Shown: positions 47,505-56,342, numbered from the stretch's first letter. The stretch is 64,000 nucleotides of DNA from Nocardia rhizosphaerihabitans (GCF_014646295.1 NZ_BMNE01000002.1:931440-995439), one strand, 5' to 3'. A program made the numbers and translations. The notes: generated by a model from the letters alone, not told the origin.

Positions 47505-48374
47505 ATGGTGGACAGAAGAATGCAGCGGGCGGCCGGTTCGATGGCCGCGTTCGCGGTGGCGGCGGGTTTCGCGGTGGCCGCGGTTCCGGGCACGGCGGCG
47601 GCCGCCCCGGGAACGATCACCTGGAACGACGGGAACAGCAAGTTCACCAGGACGGTGTCGAACACCAACCCGGTCGTCGGCGACACGGTGACCGTCACGA
47701 CGAAGTTCGAGCGCACCGGCATCCCGGTCGAGTACATCTACAACATCAAGGACCTGCACCCCGCCTGCCTGACCCCGGTCGCGGGCTCGGCGAAGATGGG
47801 CGGTGACCAGGTCCAGCTCGACACGTCGTCCTCGGATTGGGTCCGCGCCGAATTCGGGATCACCAAGTACCCGGTGTACCCGAACATCGAGCCGAAATCG
47901 CAGACCTTCGAGGTGCAGTACAAGGTGGGCGTCAACTGTGCCCGCGACACACCGCTGCCGACCTCGATGCACTACGGCGGTTCGCTCGGCGACGGCACCT
48001 ACCAGGGCAAGGGCCCGAACATCACGGTCTCCAGCGACGCCGTGTCGAGCACGGTCATCACAGACGTGACCGGCGCGCAGGTCGGCAAGGCCGTCACCCT
48101 GGAGGCGAGCGTGTCCCCGGCGGCGGCGGGCGGCACGGTCCAGTTCAAGGCGGGCGACAACGTCCTGGGCGACATTCCCGTCGCCGCGAACGGCAAGGCC
48201 TCCATCGTGTGGACGCCGGGCGCGGCGGGCGCCTACACCATCGGCGCGACGTTCTCCGGCCGCAGCGGCGTGGCGAGCTCGTCGACCACCAAGGTGGTCA
48301 CCGTGGCCGACGTGCCGACCGATCCCGGCCCGGGTGACGGCGGCGGCACCGGCACCGGATCCTTCGGGTTCTGA
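47505..48374 (+). CDS. Secreted Ig-like-domain protein
   Basis: A 289-residue exported protein. The signal peptide ends at GTAAAAPG near residue 35. Residues 36-180 form an unassigned beta-rich domain with two cysteines (HPACLTP, GVNCARD). Residues 185-268 are a bacterial Ig-like repeat (VTGAQVGKAVTLEASVSPAA ... GAYTIGATFSG). The C terminus is a Gly/Pro/Thr-rich tail ending GSFGF. AGGAG precedes the ATG by 7 bp. It is probably surface-exposed or released. The ligand is unknown. Confidence 0.8.
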   Translation: MVDRRMQRAAGSMAAFAVAAGFAVAAVPGTAAAAPGTITWNDGNSKFTRTVSNTNPVVGDTVTVTTKFERTGIPVEYIYNIKDLHPACLTPVAGSAKMGGDQVQLDTSSSDWVRAEFGITKYPVYPNIEPKSQTFEVQYKVGVNCARDTPLPTSMHYGGSLGDGTYQGKGPNITVSSDAVSSTVITDVTGAQVGKAVTLEASVSPAAAGGTVQFKAGDNVLGDIPVAANGKASIVWTPGAAGAYTIGATFSGRSGVASSSTTKVVTVADVPTDPGPGDGGGTGTGSFGF

Positions 48375-48401
48375 TCACCCTCCCCGGCACGGAATCGTCT
48401 G

Positions 48402-49403
48402 CTACCAGGTCTCGTTGGAGATCAGTGCGGTCAGCAGCTGACGAATCGCGGCGACCCGCCGTTCCGTGCCGGGGAGCTGGTCCAGCGCGCACTCGGGGTC
48501 GGCCGGCGGGCCCAGATGAGTGCAGCCGCGCGGGCAGTCCTCGATGGCGTCGGCGAGGTCGGTGAACGAGGCGATCACGTCGTCGGGCGTGATGTGGGCC
48601 AGACCGAACGAGCGCACGCCGGGGGTGTCGATCACCCAGCCGCCCTCGGGCAGCGGCAGCGCCACCGACTGGGTGGAGGTGTGCTTGCCCTTGCCGACAC
48701 CCGACACCTCGCCCACGGCCCGATACGCATCGGGCACAAGACGATTCACCATCGTCGACTTGCCGACACCGGAGTGCCCGATCAGGGCGGTGAGCCGATC
48801 GTCGAGCAGTTCCAGCACCGGCGCCATCGGATCGTCGATCCCCGCGTAGAGGATCTTCAGGTCCAAACCCTCGAAGGCGGCGGCGAATTCGGATTCCGCG
48901 ACCAGATCGCGTTTGGTGAGCACCAGAATCGGTTCCAGCCCACCGGCATACGCGGCCACCATGGCCCGCTCGACGAAGCCGGTGCGCGGCGGCGGATCGG
49001 CCAGCGCGACCACGATGAACAGCTGTTCGGCATTGGCGACGACGATCCGTTCGAACGGATCGGTGTCGTCGGCGGTGCGGCGCAGCACGGTACTGCGCTC
49101 GGCGACCCGCACGATCCGGGCGAGGGTGTCGGGCTTGCCGGTCAGGTCACCGACGACGTCGACCTGGTCGCCGACCACGATCGGCGTGCGGCCCAGTTCC
49201 CTGGCCCGCATGGCGACGATGCGCCGGTCGGCGTCACCGTCGAGCACACAGCCCCAGCGACCGCGGTCCACCGAGACCACCATCGCGGCCTCGGCGTCGT
49301 TGTGCTGGGGCCGGGTCTTGGTGCGCGGACGCGAGGCCTTGCCGGGACGGACCCGGACATCGGATTCGTCGTAGCTGGCTGCGGAGCGGCCTTGGCGGCT
49401 CAG
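48402..49403 (-). CDS. rsgA: RsgA, small-ribosomal-subunit-dependent GTPase, CTG start
   Basis: A circularly permuted GTPase that checks late 30S subunit assembly. An OB domain precedes LTKRDL (G4), [14 protein letters not shown] (G1) and [10 protein letters not shown] (G3), then a zinc region [18 protein letters not shown]. The first in-frame ATG (49283) would give only 293 residues and lose the conserved [20 protein letters not shown] segment. The frame remains open to a CTG at 49403 that overlaps the aroA stop by 4 bp and has GAGGGAG 7 bp upstream, giving 333 residues, close to mycobacterial RsgA. Confidence 0.88.
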   Translation of the reverse strand: MSRQGRSAASYDESDVRVRPGKASRPRTKTRPQHNDAEAAMVVSVDRGRWGCVLDGDADRRIVAMRARELGRTPIVVGDQVDVVGDLTGKPDTLARIVRVAERSTVLRRTADDTDPFERIVVANAEQLFIVVALADPPPRTGFVERAMVAAYAGGLEPILVLTKRDLVAESEFAAAFEGLDLKILYAGIDDPMAPVLELLDDRLTALIGHSGVGKSTMVNRLVPDAYRAVGEVSGVGKGKHTSTQSVALPLPEGGWVIDTPGVRSFGLAHITPDDVIASFTDLADAIEDCPRGCTHLGPPADPECALDQLPGTERRVAAIRQLLTALISNETW

Positions 49404-50692
49404 TGCGACGCTCCCTCACCCGATAAGGCGGACGCCAGCATCTGCTCCCACAGGGCGACGAAGGTTGGCAGCGTCTTGGCCGTCGTGCCGATGTCCTCGA
49501 TCTCCACCCCGGGCACCCGCAGACCGAGAATCGCACCGGCGGTCGCCATCCGGTGATCTGCGTAGGAGTGCCACTGTCCGCCGTGCAGCGGGGCGGGCAC
49601 GATCTCGAGGCCGTCCTCGGTCTCGGTGACATTGCCGCCCAGCCGGTTGATCTCGGCGGAAAGCGCTGCAAGCCGGTCGGTTTCGTGCCCGCGCAGGTGC
49701 GCGATGCCGCGCAGGACCGAGGGCGAGTCGGCCAGGGCGGCCAGCGCGGCGACGGTGGGGGTGAGCTCGCCGACGTCGTGCAGGTCGATGTCGATGCCCG
49801 CCAGGCGATCCGGGCCGCGCACGGTGAGCACGCCGTCGAAGATGCGGGCCTCGGCGCCCATCCTGACCAGGATCTCGCGGATCACGTCACCGGGCTGGGT
49901 GGTGCCGCGCGGCCACATCGGGATGCTCACCTCGCCACCGGTGACGGCGGCCGCCGCCAGGAACGGGGTGGCATTGGACAGGTCGGGCTCGATCTCCCAG
50001 TCGACCGCGCGGATCGGGCCGGGCTCCACGGTCCAGGTCTGGGCGCTGCGCGAGTCGGCGGGGGTGTGCACCACCACGTCGGCGCGGCGCAGCATCTCCA
50101 CCGTCATCTCGATGTGCGGCATGGACGGCAGCGGCTTGCCGTCGTGCTGGACGGTGATGCCCTCGTCGAAGCGGGCGGCCGAGAGCAGCAGCCCGGAGAC
50201 GAACTGCGAGGAACCCGACGCGTCGATGGTGACCGCGCCGCCGCGCAGGTGACCGGTGCCGTGCACGACGAACGGCAGCGCGTCGCCGTCGACGTCGAGG
50301 CCGAGCTTGCGCAGCGCGTCGAGGATGGTGGTCAGCGGGCGGAGCTTGGCCTGCTCGTCACCGAAGAACGCCACATCGCCGGTCGCGAGCGCGGCGGCGG
50401 GCGGCAGGAACCGCATGATGGTGCCCGCCAGGCCGCAGTCGACCGCCGTGCTGCGCAGCGGCGCCGGGGTGACCTCGAGGGTCTCGGCGTCACCGAGGAT
50501 CTCGGTGCCCAGGCCCTGCAGTGCCTTGATCATCAGGTCGGTGTCGCGGCTGCGCAGCGCACCGGTGAGGGTGGACGGGCCATCGGCCAGTGCGGCCAGG
50601 ATGAGCGCGCGATTGGTGATGGATTTCGAACCGGGCAGGGTCACGGTCGCGTGGACGGGGACCTCGATATGGGGCGCTGGCCAGAAACTCAC
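49400..50692 (-). CDS. aroA: 3-phosphoshikimate 1-carboxyvinyltransferase (EPSP synthase)
   Basis: The sixth shikimate-pathway enzyme, which joins phosphoenolpyruvate to shikimate-3-phosphate. The 430-residue protein has [20 protein letters not shown] at the N terminus, [34 protein letters not shown] and [15 protein letters not shown], all diagnostic. GTG 50692 gives the usual start ([12 protein letters not shown]); an ATG 18 bp upstream is in frame but lacks a ribosome-binding site. It is coupled to rsgA by a 4-bp overlap, the same pair as in M. tuberculosis. Confidence 0.96.
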   Translation of the reverse strand: MSFWPAPHIEVPVHATVTLPGSKSITNRALILAALADGPSTLTGALRSRDTDLMIKALQGLGTEILGDAETLEVTPAPLRSTAVDCGLAGTIMRFLPPAAALATGDVAFFGDEQAKLRPLTTILDALRKLGLDVDGDALPFVVHGTGHLRGGAVTIDASGSSQFVSGLLLSAARFDEGITVQHDGKPLPSMPHIEMTVEMLRRADVVVHTPADSRSAQTWTVEPGPIRAVDWEIEPDLSNATPFLAAAAVTGGEVSIPMWPRGTTQPGDVIREILVRMGAEARIFDGVLTVRGPDRLAGIDIDLHDVGELTPTVAALAALADSPSVLRGIAHLRGHETDRLAALSAEINRLGGNVTETEDGLEIVPAPLHGGQWHSYADHRMATAGAILGLRVPGVEIEDIGTTAKTLPTFVALWEQMLASALSGEGASH

Positions 50693-50794
50693 CCGCCCAT
50701 CTTCGCGCATGTGCGGTCCGGACACACGGGTGGTGTGGAATTAGGTGCGGTCGCGTCGCTGCCGGGTGTCGGACTCCGGTGAGACGATGGCCCT

Positions 50795-51586
50795 ATGTGC
50801 GGACGATATGCGACGACCACGAATCCGGGTCGGCTGGCGGCCGAACTCGACGCGATCGATGAGACCGACCTCGACGCGGACCAGCAGGAATCGACGGTGA
50901 GCTACAACGTGGCGCCGACCACCCAGGTGCTGACCGTGGTGGAACGGCACGAGCACGGCGAGCCGGAGGACGACCCGAAACTCCGGGTGCGGCGCATGCG
51001 CTGGGGCCTGATCCCGTCCTGGACCAAGGCGGGTGAGCCGGGGGTGCCGGCGAAGGGCAAGCCGCTGTTCAACGCCCGCGCCGACAAGGCGGTCACCGCG
51101 CCGTCGTTCCGCGACTCCGCCAAGCACAAGCGCTGCCTGGTGCCGATGGACGGCTGGTACGAGTGGCTGGTCGAATCGGCACCGACCGGCAAGGGTAAGG
51201 CCGTCAAGCGGCCGTTCTACATGTCGCACGCGGACGGGTCGCGGCTGTATATGGCCGGGCTGTGGTCGGTGTGGCGCGATCGCGAGGTGCCCGGCGCCGA
51301 GCCGCTGCTGTCGTGCACGATCCTCACCACCGACGCCATCGGCGATCTGGCGCGCATCCACGACCGGATGCCGCTGCCGATGCCGCGGGAGCACTGGGAC
51401 GCCTGGCTCGATCCCGACCATCCCGCGCCCACGGAGCTGCTCGCCGGGGTGTCGCCGGAGGAGGTGGCCGCGATCGTCGCGCGGCCGGTGTCGACGCTGG
51501 TGAACAGCGTCCGCAACAACGGTCCGGAACTGCTGGCGCCCGCCGAGGCCACCGATGACGGAGCCGGGCAGATCAGCCTGCTGTGA
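50795..51586 (+). CDS. SRAP-domain protein (YedK/HMCES-like)
   Basis: A 263-residue protein that in characterised relatives crosslinks through Cys2 to abasic sites in single-stranded DNA and shields them. MCGRYATTTNPGRL supplies the Cys2 left after Met removal. YNVAPTTQVL, FNARADKAVT, PMDGWYEWL and RIHDRMPLPM carry the conserved Asn, Arg, Glu and His. It is divergent from aroA across 102 bp, a neighbourhood shared with mycobacteria. Confidence 0.93.
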   Translation: MCGRYATTTNPGRLAAELDAIDETDLDADQQESTVSYNVAPTTQVLTVVERHEHGEPEDDPKLRVRRMRWGLIPSWTKAGEPGVPAKGKPLFNARADKAVTAPSFRDSAKHKRCLVPMDGWYEWLVESAPTGKGKAVKRPFYMSHADGSRLYMAGLWSVWRDREVPGAEPLLSCTILTTDAIGDLARIHDRMPLPMPREHWDAWLDPDHPAPTELLAGVSPEEVAAIVARPVSTLVNSVRNNGPELLAPAEATDDGAGQISLL

Positions 51587-51610
51587 TCGGGCCCGGCTCC
51601 GGAGTTGTCG

Positions 51611-51940
51611 TCAGAGTGTGCAGGGCACCGAATCGGTGGCGATGTTCAAGCTGCACTTGATGATTCCGGTGGCCAAGTCGATCAGCTCGGTGGCGACCCC
51701 GCCGCCGAGCTTCTCCGCCTTCTCGGCCTTTTCGTCCGTCTCGTCCTTCTGGGGTGCGGCCTGCGGTGAGTTCTTCTGGGTGCCTGGGCCGTTGAGCGGG
51801 TAGTCGCTCGGGTCGGCCGGTGCCGACGGGGCCACCGGCGGAATGGCGGTGGCGGGCGCGGCGAAGGCGAGGGCGCCGAAGGTCAGGACAAGAGCACCGG
51901 ACAGGGTGGCGATCGTCGAACGAGCGGACATTTCTCGCAT
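51611..51940 (-). CDS. Small secreted protein with charged linker
   Basis: A 109-residue predicted exported protein. The N-terminal hydrophobic stretch TIATLSGALVLTFGALAFAA ends at an ATAIP cleavage site. A Pro-rich section and a charged KDETDEKAEKAEK segment follow, and then a short hydrophobic tail with two cysteines (CSLNIATDSVPC). The tail layout resembles that of the exported proteins at 8216-8741. ATG 51940 has GAGG 5 bp upstream; an internal ATG at 51931 is possible. The function is unknown. Confidence 0.6.
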   Translation of the reverse strand: MREMSARSTIATLSGALVLTFGALAFAAPATAIPPVAPSAPADPSDYPLNGPGTQKNSPQAAPQKDETDEKAEKAEKLGGGVATELIDLATGIIKCSLNIATDSVPCTL

Positions 51941-52030
51941 CACATCCTCGGGTCGAATCGGTCGTTCCGGGCGCGGAATGCGTCGCAGTGAATTCGGAAC
52001 GAGACCCCGCTCGGATGGCTGCCGGCCGGT

Positions 52031-52522
52031 TCAGGCGGTGATCGGCGCCGTCACGGCGTTCGCCGCACGGACCAGATCAGCCGGTGCGAGCTCGATTTCC
52101 AGACCGCGCTTACCGGCACTGCACAGCACCCGGTCCCAACCCAGCGCGGACGCGTCGAGAACCGTCGGCAACTTCTTGCGCTGGCCGAGTGGGGAGACCC
52201 CGCCCAGGACATACCCGGTGGTGCGTTCGGCCTTGGTCTTGTCGGCCATGCTCGCCTTCGGCGCGCCCAGCGCGGCGGCCGCGGCCTTCAGCGACAACTT
52301 GGCGGGCACCGGCAGCACCGCGACGGCGAGCGCGCCGGTCGAGAGCTCGATCACCAGCGTCTTGAAGATCTGCGCCGCCCGCACGCCCAGTTCCGCGCCG
52401 AGCGCGTCCACGGCCTCGTCACCGTAGGACTCCGCGCGGGGATCGTGGGCGTAGGCGTGCACCCGGTGCGCGATCCCCGCACCGGTGAGGATCTTGATCG
52501 CGGGCGTCGACGCTGCTGCCAT
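52031..52522 (-). CDS. ybaK: YbaK/EbsC-type Cys-tRNA(Pro) deacylase
   Basis: A 163-residue trans-editing protein that hydrolyses mischarged Cys-tRNA(Pro). The pattern VKTLV-like IFKTLVIEL with its conserved lysine, PVPAKLSLKAAAAALGAPKA and GYVLGGVSPLGQRKKLPTVL matches YbaK. ATG 52522 gives the normal family length. It is divergent from sigH over 131 bp. Confidence 0.92.
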   Translation of the reverse strand: MAAASTPAIKILTGAGIAHRVHAYAHDPRAESYGDEAVDALGAELGVRAAQIFKTLVIELSTGALAVAVLPVPAKLSLKAAAAALGAPKASMADKTKAERTTGYVLGGVSPLGQRKKLPTVLDASALGWDRVLCSAGKRGLEIELAPADLVRAANAVTAPITA

Positions 52523-52578
52523 GGGCGTCACCCTAACCATGGCGGGCCCCCGGTCGGCAAACATATTTCCGGCGGTGT

Positions 52579-52605
52579 GGGAACACGGATCCGCGGGTGC
52601 ATGTT
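52579..52605 (+). promoter_or_regulatory. SigH/SigR-type promoter of sigH
   Basis: GGGAAC at 52579-52584 and GTT at 52603-52605 are separated by exactly 18 bp, matching the GGAA(T/C)-N18/19-GTT consensus of SigR/SigH regulons. It lies about 50 bp before the sigH GTG and indicates autoregulation under thiol-oxidative stress. Confidence 0.75.
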
Positions 52606-52653
52606 GCACACAAGTGACAAGCCCACCCGCCCGATCGCCGTGAAGGAGAGATA

Positions 52654-53397
52654 GTGACACTGCTGCTCGAGGAGCGTCCCATCTCGCCGCAGGGTGCGCG
52701 ATTGCCTTTCGAATCCGTGGTGCCGGTAGATTCGGTTACTACGGCGATCGAAGGGATTGGTGTGACGAGCGACGATGACGTGGTGCCTGCCGAGGCATCC
52801 GGCTCAGGAGTCGACGAAGCCGAGCTGGCTGCGCGGTTCGAGCGCGATGCGCTCCCGATGCTCGACCAGCTCTACGGCGCCGCGCTGCGGATGACCAGGA
52901 ATCCGGCCGACGCCGAGGACTTGGTGCAGGAGACGTATGTCAAGGCGTTCCAGGGATTCAAGTCCTTCAAGGAAGGCACCAATCTGCGTGCCTGGCTGTA
53001 CCGGATCCTGACCAACACCTACATCAACTCCTACCGCAAGAAGCAGCGCCAGCCCGCGCAGTACCCGACCGACGAGATCACCGACTGGCAGCTCGCGGCC
53101 ACCGCCGAGCATTCCTCGACGGGCCTGCGCTCGGCCGAGGTCGAGGCCCTCGACGCCCTGCCCGACGACGAGATCAAGGCCGCGCTGCAGCAGTTGCCGG
53201 AGGAGTTCCGGATGGCGGTGTACTACGCCGACGTCGAAGGTTTCCCGTACAAGGAAATCGCCGACATCATGGGCACCCCGATCGGTACCGTGATGTCCCG
53301 GCTGCATCGCGGCCGCAAGCAACTCAAGGGTTTGCTCGCCGATGTGGCGCGCGAACGTGGATTCGACCGTGGGGAACGCCAGGAGGTTACGAAGTGA
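52654..53397 (+). CDS. sigH: SigH, ECF sigma factor for oxidative and heat stress
   Basis: A 247-residue SigH/SigR-type sigma factor. Region 2 ([20 protein letters not shown], then [20 protein letters not shown]) and region 4 ([20 protein letters not shown], then [19 protein letters not shown]) are intact. The GTG start has AAGGAG 7 bp upstream and leaves a roughly 55-residue acidic N-terminal extension. The gene overlaps rsrA by 4 bp, the classic sigma/anti-sigma pair. Confidence 0.94.
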   Translation: MTLLLEERPISPQGARLPFESVVPVDSVTTAIEGIGVTSDDDVVPAEASGSGVDEAELAARFERDALPMLDQLYGAALRMTRNPADAEDLVQETYVKAFQGFKSFKEGTNLRAWLYRILTNTYINSYRKKQRQPAQYPTDEITDWQLAATAEHSSTGLRSAEVEALDALPDDEIKAALQQLPEEFRMAVYYADVEGFPYKEIADIMGTPIGTVMSRLHRGRKQLKGLLADVARERGFDRGERQEVTK

Positions 53398-53672
53398 GCG
53401 ACCCCGACATGGAGATGGACTGCACCGCTGTACTCGCGGATGTGTGGCTCATGCTCGACGGCGAATGCGATCAGGCCACCCGTGACCGGCTCCAGGAGCA
53501 CATGGACCACTGCAGTCCGTGCATCGAGGCCTACGGCATCGAGGAGAAGATCAAGGGCCTGCTCAGCCGCAAATGTGGTGGTGAGCACGCTCCGGAGGGT
53601 CTGCGCGACCGGCTGAAGCTGGAGATCCACCGCTCGATCTCGGTCACCAGGATCGAGCGCACCGAGGGCTGA
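53394..53672 (+). CDS. rsrA: Zinc-binding anti-sigma factor (RsrA/RshA)
   Basis: A 92-residue redox-sensing anti-sigma factor. The zinc motif HMDHCSPC (H36, C40, C43) together with C10 reproduces the Cys-His-Cys-Cys set of RsrA. Disulphide formation there releases the sigma factor. The GTG overlaps the sigH stop by 4 bp. A strong terminator follows. Confidence 0.93.
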   Translation: MSDPDMEMDCTAVLADVWLMLDGECDQATRDRLQEHMDHCSPCIEAYGIEEKIKGLLSRKCGGEHAPEGLRDRLKLEIHRSISVTRIERTEG

Positions 53673-53691
53673 GCGCCCGGGTCAGGACACA

Positions 53692-53723
53692 GAAAAGGGG
53701 CACCCGATCGGGTGCCCCTTTTC
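53692..53723. terminator. Bidirectional terminator after rsrA and bL37
   Basis: A perfect 14-bp stem (GAAAAGGGGCACCC at 53692-53705 and complement at 53710-53723) with a GATC loop and flanking A/T tracts. It separates the convergent sigH-rsrA operon from the small minus-strand ribosomal protein gene. Confidence 0.9.
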
Positions 53724-53739
53724 ACGTTCCGAGCAGAGC

Positions 53740-53814
53740 TCAGGCGTTGGGCCGCTTGCCATGGTTGGCTGCGTTGCCCTTACGGCTGCGCTTCTTACGT
53801 CCACGCTTACCCAT
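53740..53814 (-). CDS. Ribosomal protein bL37 (24 residues)
   Basis: A 24-codon gene for a highly basic peptide beginning MGKRGRKKRSRKGN and ending ANHGKRPNA. It matches, from memory, the tiny actinobacterial large-subunit protein bL37 found in mycobacterial ribosome structures. GGGAG lies 6 bp upstream of the ATG, and a shared terminator follows the stop. Genes this short are often missed in annotation. Confidence 0.75.
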   Translation of the reverse strand: MGKRGRKKRSRKGNAANHGKRPNA

Positions 53815-53961
53815 AGGTAGCTCCCTTCTGTGGGTCCTCCCCGCCGCAGCGCGGAGCACGATCTGATCGAGAGCCATTGTTTCATGTGTGATTGGCTGTA
53901 GCTTCGGCGGATACGGCCACCGCGCACATGCGGTGGCCGAACGACTACTGAACGGGGTGCC

Positions 53962-54177
53962 ATGCCTGAGGAAGTGCGCGCGGAGATGGTCTCGACCGTG
54001 CTCGCTGTCGAGGTCGCTGTCGGTGAGCATGTGCGGGTCGACCAGACCCTCGTGCTGCTCGAGTCGATGAAGATGGAGATCCCGGTGCTCACCGAAGTCG
54101 AGGGCGATGTCACCTCGATCGACGTGGCGCCCGGACAGGTCCTCCAGGCAGGCGACCTGATCGCCACCATCGCTTAA
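53962..54177 (+). CDS. Biotin/lipoyl carrier protein (TB7.3-like)
   Basis: A 71-residue biotinyl domain standing alone. The ESMKMEIPV motif carries the biotin-accepting lysine (K37) in a hairpin turn, and VAPGQVLQAGDLIATIA closes the barrel. It probably serves an acyl-CoA carboxylase or oxaloacetate/pyruvate-type carboxylase encoded elsewhere. It lies between sigH-rsrA and pdtaS, as its ortholog does in M. tuberculosis. Confidence 0.9.
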   Translation: MPEEVRAEMVSTVLAVEVAVGEHVRVDQTLVLLESMKMEIPVLTEVEGDVTSIDVAPGQVLQAGDLIATIA

Positions 54178-54209
54178 GGCACACGGGGAAGCGAAGCGGT
54201 AGATCCAAC

Positions 54210-55724
54210 GTGGCAACACTGAGCGAGCTCCTGGCCGAACACACCGACCTTCCCGGCACCGCCGTGGATCATCTGCAACGGGTGGTGGGTGACTGGCAGT
54301 TGCTGGCCGACCTCTCGTTCTCGGATCTGCTGCTGTGGGTGGGAGCAGGCCCGGTCGCCGACGGCGCCGACGTCGTGTGTGTCGCCCAGATCCGCCCGAC
54401 GACAGCGCCCACCGTCCATCTCGACGACAAGGTGGACACCACCGCGTCGCGCGCGGACTTCCCGCAGGTGTTCGACGCCCTGCTGAGCGGACAGACGGTG
54501 CGCACCGACACCGAGGTGGAGGTCAGCGGGGTCTATCACCCGACACCCGCCCACGCCGTGCGCGAGGCGATTCCGGTGCGCTGCGGCGAGGACGTGATCG
54601 CGGTGCTCAGCCGCGACTCCGATCTGGCGCGGTCCCGGGTGCGCAGCACGCTGGAGACGGCCTACGTCTCGTGTGCCGACGACCTGTGCCAGATGATCGC
54701 CGACGGCAGTTTCCCGACACCGGAGGATCGCGCGGCGACCCACTCCAGCCCGCGCGCCGGTGACGGTTTCATCCGGCTCGACACCGAGGGCATCGTGGTC
54801 TACGCGAGCCCGAACGCGCTGTCGGCCTATCACCGGATGGGGATGCAGGCCGATCTGGTCGGGCAGGATCTCGCGGTGACGACCCGCTCGCTGATCACCG
54901 ATCCGTTCGACGCGCAGGAAGTCGTGGCCGATATCCAGGCCGCGCTGGCCGGGCGCACCGGCCGCCGGATGGAGGTCGAGGCGCGCGGCGCGACCGTGCT
55001 GCTGCGCACGCTGGTGATGCGGCCCGGCGGCGAACTGGCCGGGCCCGCGGTGCTGGTGCGCGATGTCACCGAGGTGAAGCGGCGCGACCGCGCGCTGCTG
55101 AGCAAGGACGCGACGATCCGCGAGATCCACCACCGGGTGAAGAACAATCTGCAGACCGTCGCGGCGCTGCTGCGCCTGCAGGCCCGCCGCACCGAGAACC
55201 CGGAAGCCCAAGTGGCACTGACGGAATCGGTACGAAGGGTGACCTCGATCGCCTCGGTGCACGAGATGCTGTCGATGTCGGTGGACGAAGAGGTCGACCT
55301 CGACGAGGTCGTCGACCGGCTGCTGCCGATCATGGCCGATGTGGCGACGGTGCACACCGCGCGGATCAAGGTCCGCCGGGCAGGCTCGCTCGGGGTGTTC
55401 TCCGCCGAGCGGGCGACGCCGCTGGTGATGGTGCTGACCGAGCTGGTGCAGAACGCGATCGAGCACGCCTTCGACGCGGGGCAGAACGGTACCGTGACGA
55501 TTCGGTCGGAACGGTCGGCCCGCTGGCTCGATGTGATCATCAGCGACGACGGTCGCGGGCTGCCGTCCGGGTTCAGTCTGGAGGGTTCCGACCGCCTCGG
55601 TCTGCAGATCGTGCGGACGCTGGTGACTTCGGAACTGGGTGGTTCGATCGGCCTGCACCCCGGCGCCGATGTGGGCACCGACGCGGTGCTTCGGGTCCCG
55701 CTCGGCCGTCGCGCCGGGCGCTGA
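54210..55724 (+). CDS. pdtaS: PdtaS-like sensor histidine kinase
   Basis: A 504-residue soluble sensor kinase of the HWE/HisKA_2 type. An N-terminal GAF-like domain (about 1-150) and a PAS domain (about 185-295) precede EIHHRVKNNLQTVAALLRLQ, with the phosphorylated His at 307 or 308. A HATPase domain follows (VLTELVQNAIEHAF, DDGRGLPSGF). In mycobacteria PdtaS phosphorylates the RNA-binding antiterminator PdtaR. No pdtaR gene is in this window. GTG 54210 follows the carrier gene by 32 bp. Confidence 0.92.
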   Translation: MATLSELLAEHTDLPGTAVDHLQRVVGDWQLLADLSFSDLLLWVGAGPVADGADVVCVAQIRPTTAPTVHLDDKVDTTASRADFPQVFDALLSGQTVRTDTEVEVSGVYHPTPAHAVREAIPVRCGEDVIAVLSRDSDLARSRVRSTLETAYVSCADDLCQMIADGSFPTPEDRAATHSSPRAGDGFIRLDTEGIVVYASPNALSAYHRMGMQADLVGQDLAVTTRSLITDPFDAQEVVADIQAALAGRTGRRMEVEARGATVLLRTLVMRPGGELAGPAVLVRDVTEVKRRDRALLSKDATIREIHHRVKNNLQTVAALLRLQARRTENPEAQVALTESVRRVTSIASVHEMLSMSVDEEVDLDEVVDRLLPIMADVATVHTARIKVRRAGSLGVFSAERATPLVMVLTELVQNAIEHAFDAGQNGTVTIRSERSARWLDVIISDDGRGLPSGFSLEGSDRLGLQIVRTLVTSELGGSIGLHPGADVGTDAVLRVPLGRRAGR

Positions 55725-55755
55725 GAAACTTCGAAACCGCAGGTAGGCAACAATA

Positions 55756-55781
55756 AACCCGGCACCGCGAGGTGCCGGGTT
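55756..55781 (+). terminator. Terminator after pdtaS
   Basis: An 11-bp perfect stem (AACCCGGCACC at 55756-55766, GGTGCCGGGTT at 55771-55781) with a GCGA tetraloop, 31 bp after the pdtaS stop. Confidence 0.8.
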
Positions 55782-55789
55782 CTCACATG

Positions 55790-55822
55790 CGTTACCGGGC
55801 CGGGCTGAATGGCCCGGTAACG
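55790..55822 (-). terminator. Terminator after whiB1
   Basis: A 12-bp perfect stem (CGTTACCGGGCC at 55790-55801 and complement at 55811-55822) with a 9-nt loop, just past the whiB1 stop on the minus strand. Together with the neighbouring hairpin it insulates the convergent pdtaS and whiB1 genes. Confidence 0.75.
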
Positions 55823-55835
55823 CCTCCTTCGTCGA

Positions 55836-56090
55836 CTAGACGGAGGTACGCGTACGGGTGCGCGCGTTGCGCCGCTTCAGCGCGCGACGCTCGTCTTCGC
55901 TCATTCCACCCCACACGCCGGCATCCTGTCCGGACTTCAGGGCCCACGACAGGCAATCGGCAGTGACGGGGCAGCGGGCGCAGACCAGCTTGGCATCGGC
56001 AATCTGCGCGAGCGCAGGACCACTGTTACCCACCGGGAAGAACAGCTCGGGGTCCTCATCGCGACAGATGGCCTTGTGGCGCCAGTCCAT
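55836..56090 (-). CDS. whiB1: WhiB1 iron-sulfur transcription factor
   Basis: An 84-residue Wbl protein nearly identical, from memory, to mycobacterial WhiB1. 4Fe-4S ligands are C9, C37, C40 and C46. The GVWGGMSEDERRALKRRNAR segment is the sigma-binding turn and basic DNA-binding tail. WhiB1 is essential in mycobacteria, nitric-oxide sensitive and binds the primary sigma factor. ATG 56090 is preceded by AGAGGA. A CRP-like site lies about 90 bp upstream. Confidence 0.97.
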   Translation of the reverse strand: MDWRHKAICRDEDPELFFPVGNSGPALAQIADAKLVCARCPVTADCLSWALKSGQDAGVWGGMSEDERRALKRRNARTRTRTSV

Positions 56091-56180
56091 TCCTCTGCTC
56101 CTTTGCGCGGGCGCCACAAAGGGCACCTCTGGTTAGTGGATCGTTCACTTGTGCGACTCGAATGTTTCCGCACGGTTGCT

Positions 56181-56196
56181 TGTGAATGCTTTCACG
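56181..56196 (-). promoter_or_regulatory. CRP-like binding site upstream of whiB1
   Basis: TGTGA-ATGCTT-TCACG matches the TGTGA-N6-TCACA cAMP receptor protein consensus with one mismatch. It lies 91-106 bp upstream of the whiB1 start. Mycobacterial whiB1 is CRP-controlled, so the same control is likely here. The 252-bp gap between whiB1 and the lipid kinase contains no other gene. Confidence 0.65.
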
Positions 56197-56342
56197 AACA
56201 CCGTAGATGTCAATAGGTGTCCGGCGCACCGTGGGGGAGATCACGCTCTAGAGGACCCGCAAGGGGGACCTGCCCGGTCCTTTGTACTCGCGTCTCCTGG
56301 TTTTCGCAGCGCAACCGGGAGATTTTTCCGCGTGTCCGGAGC

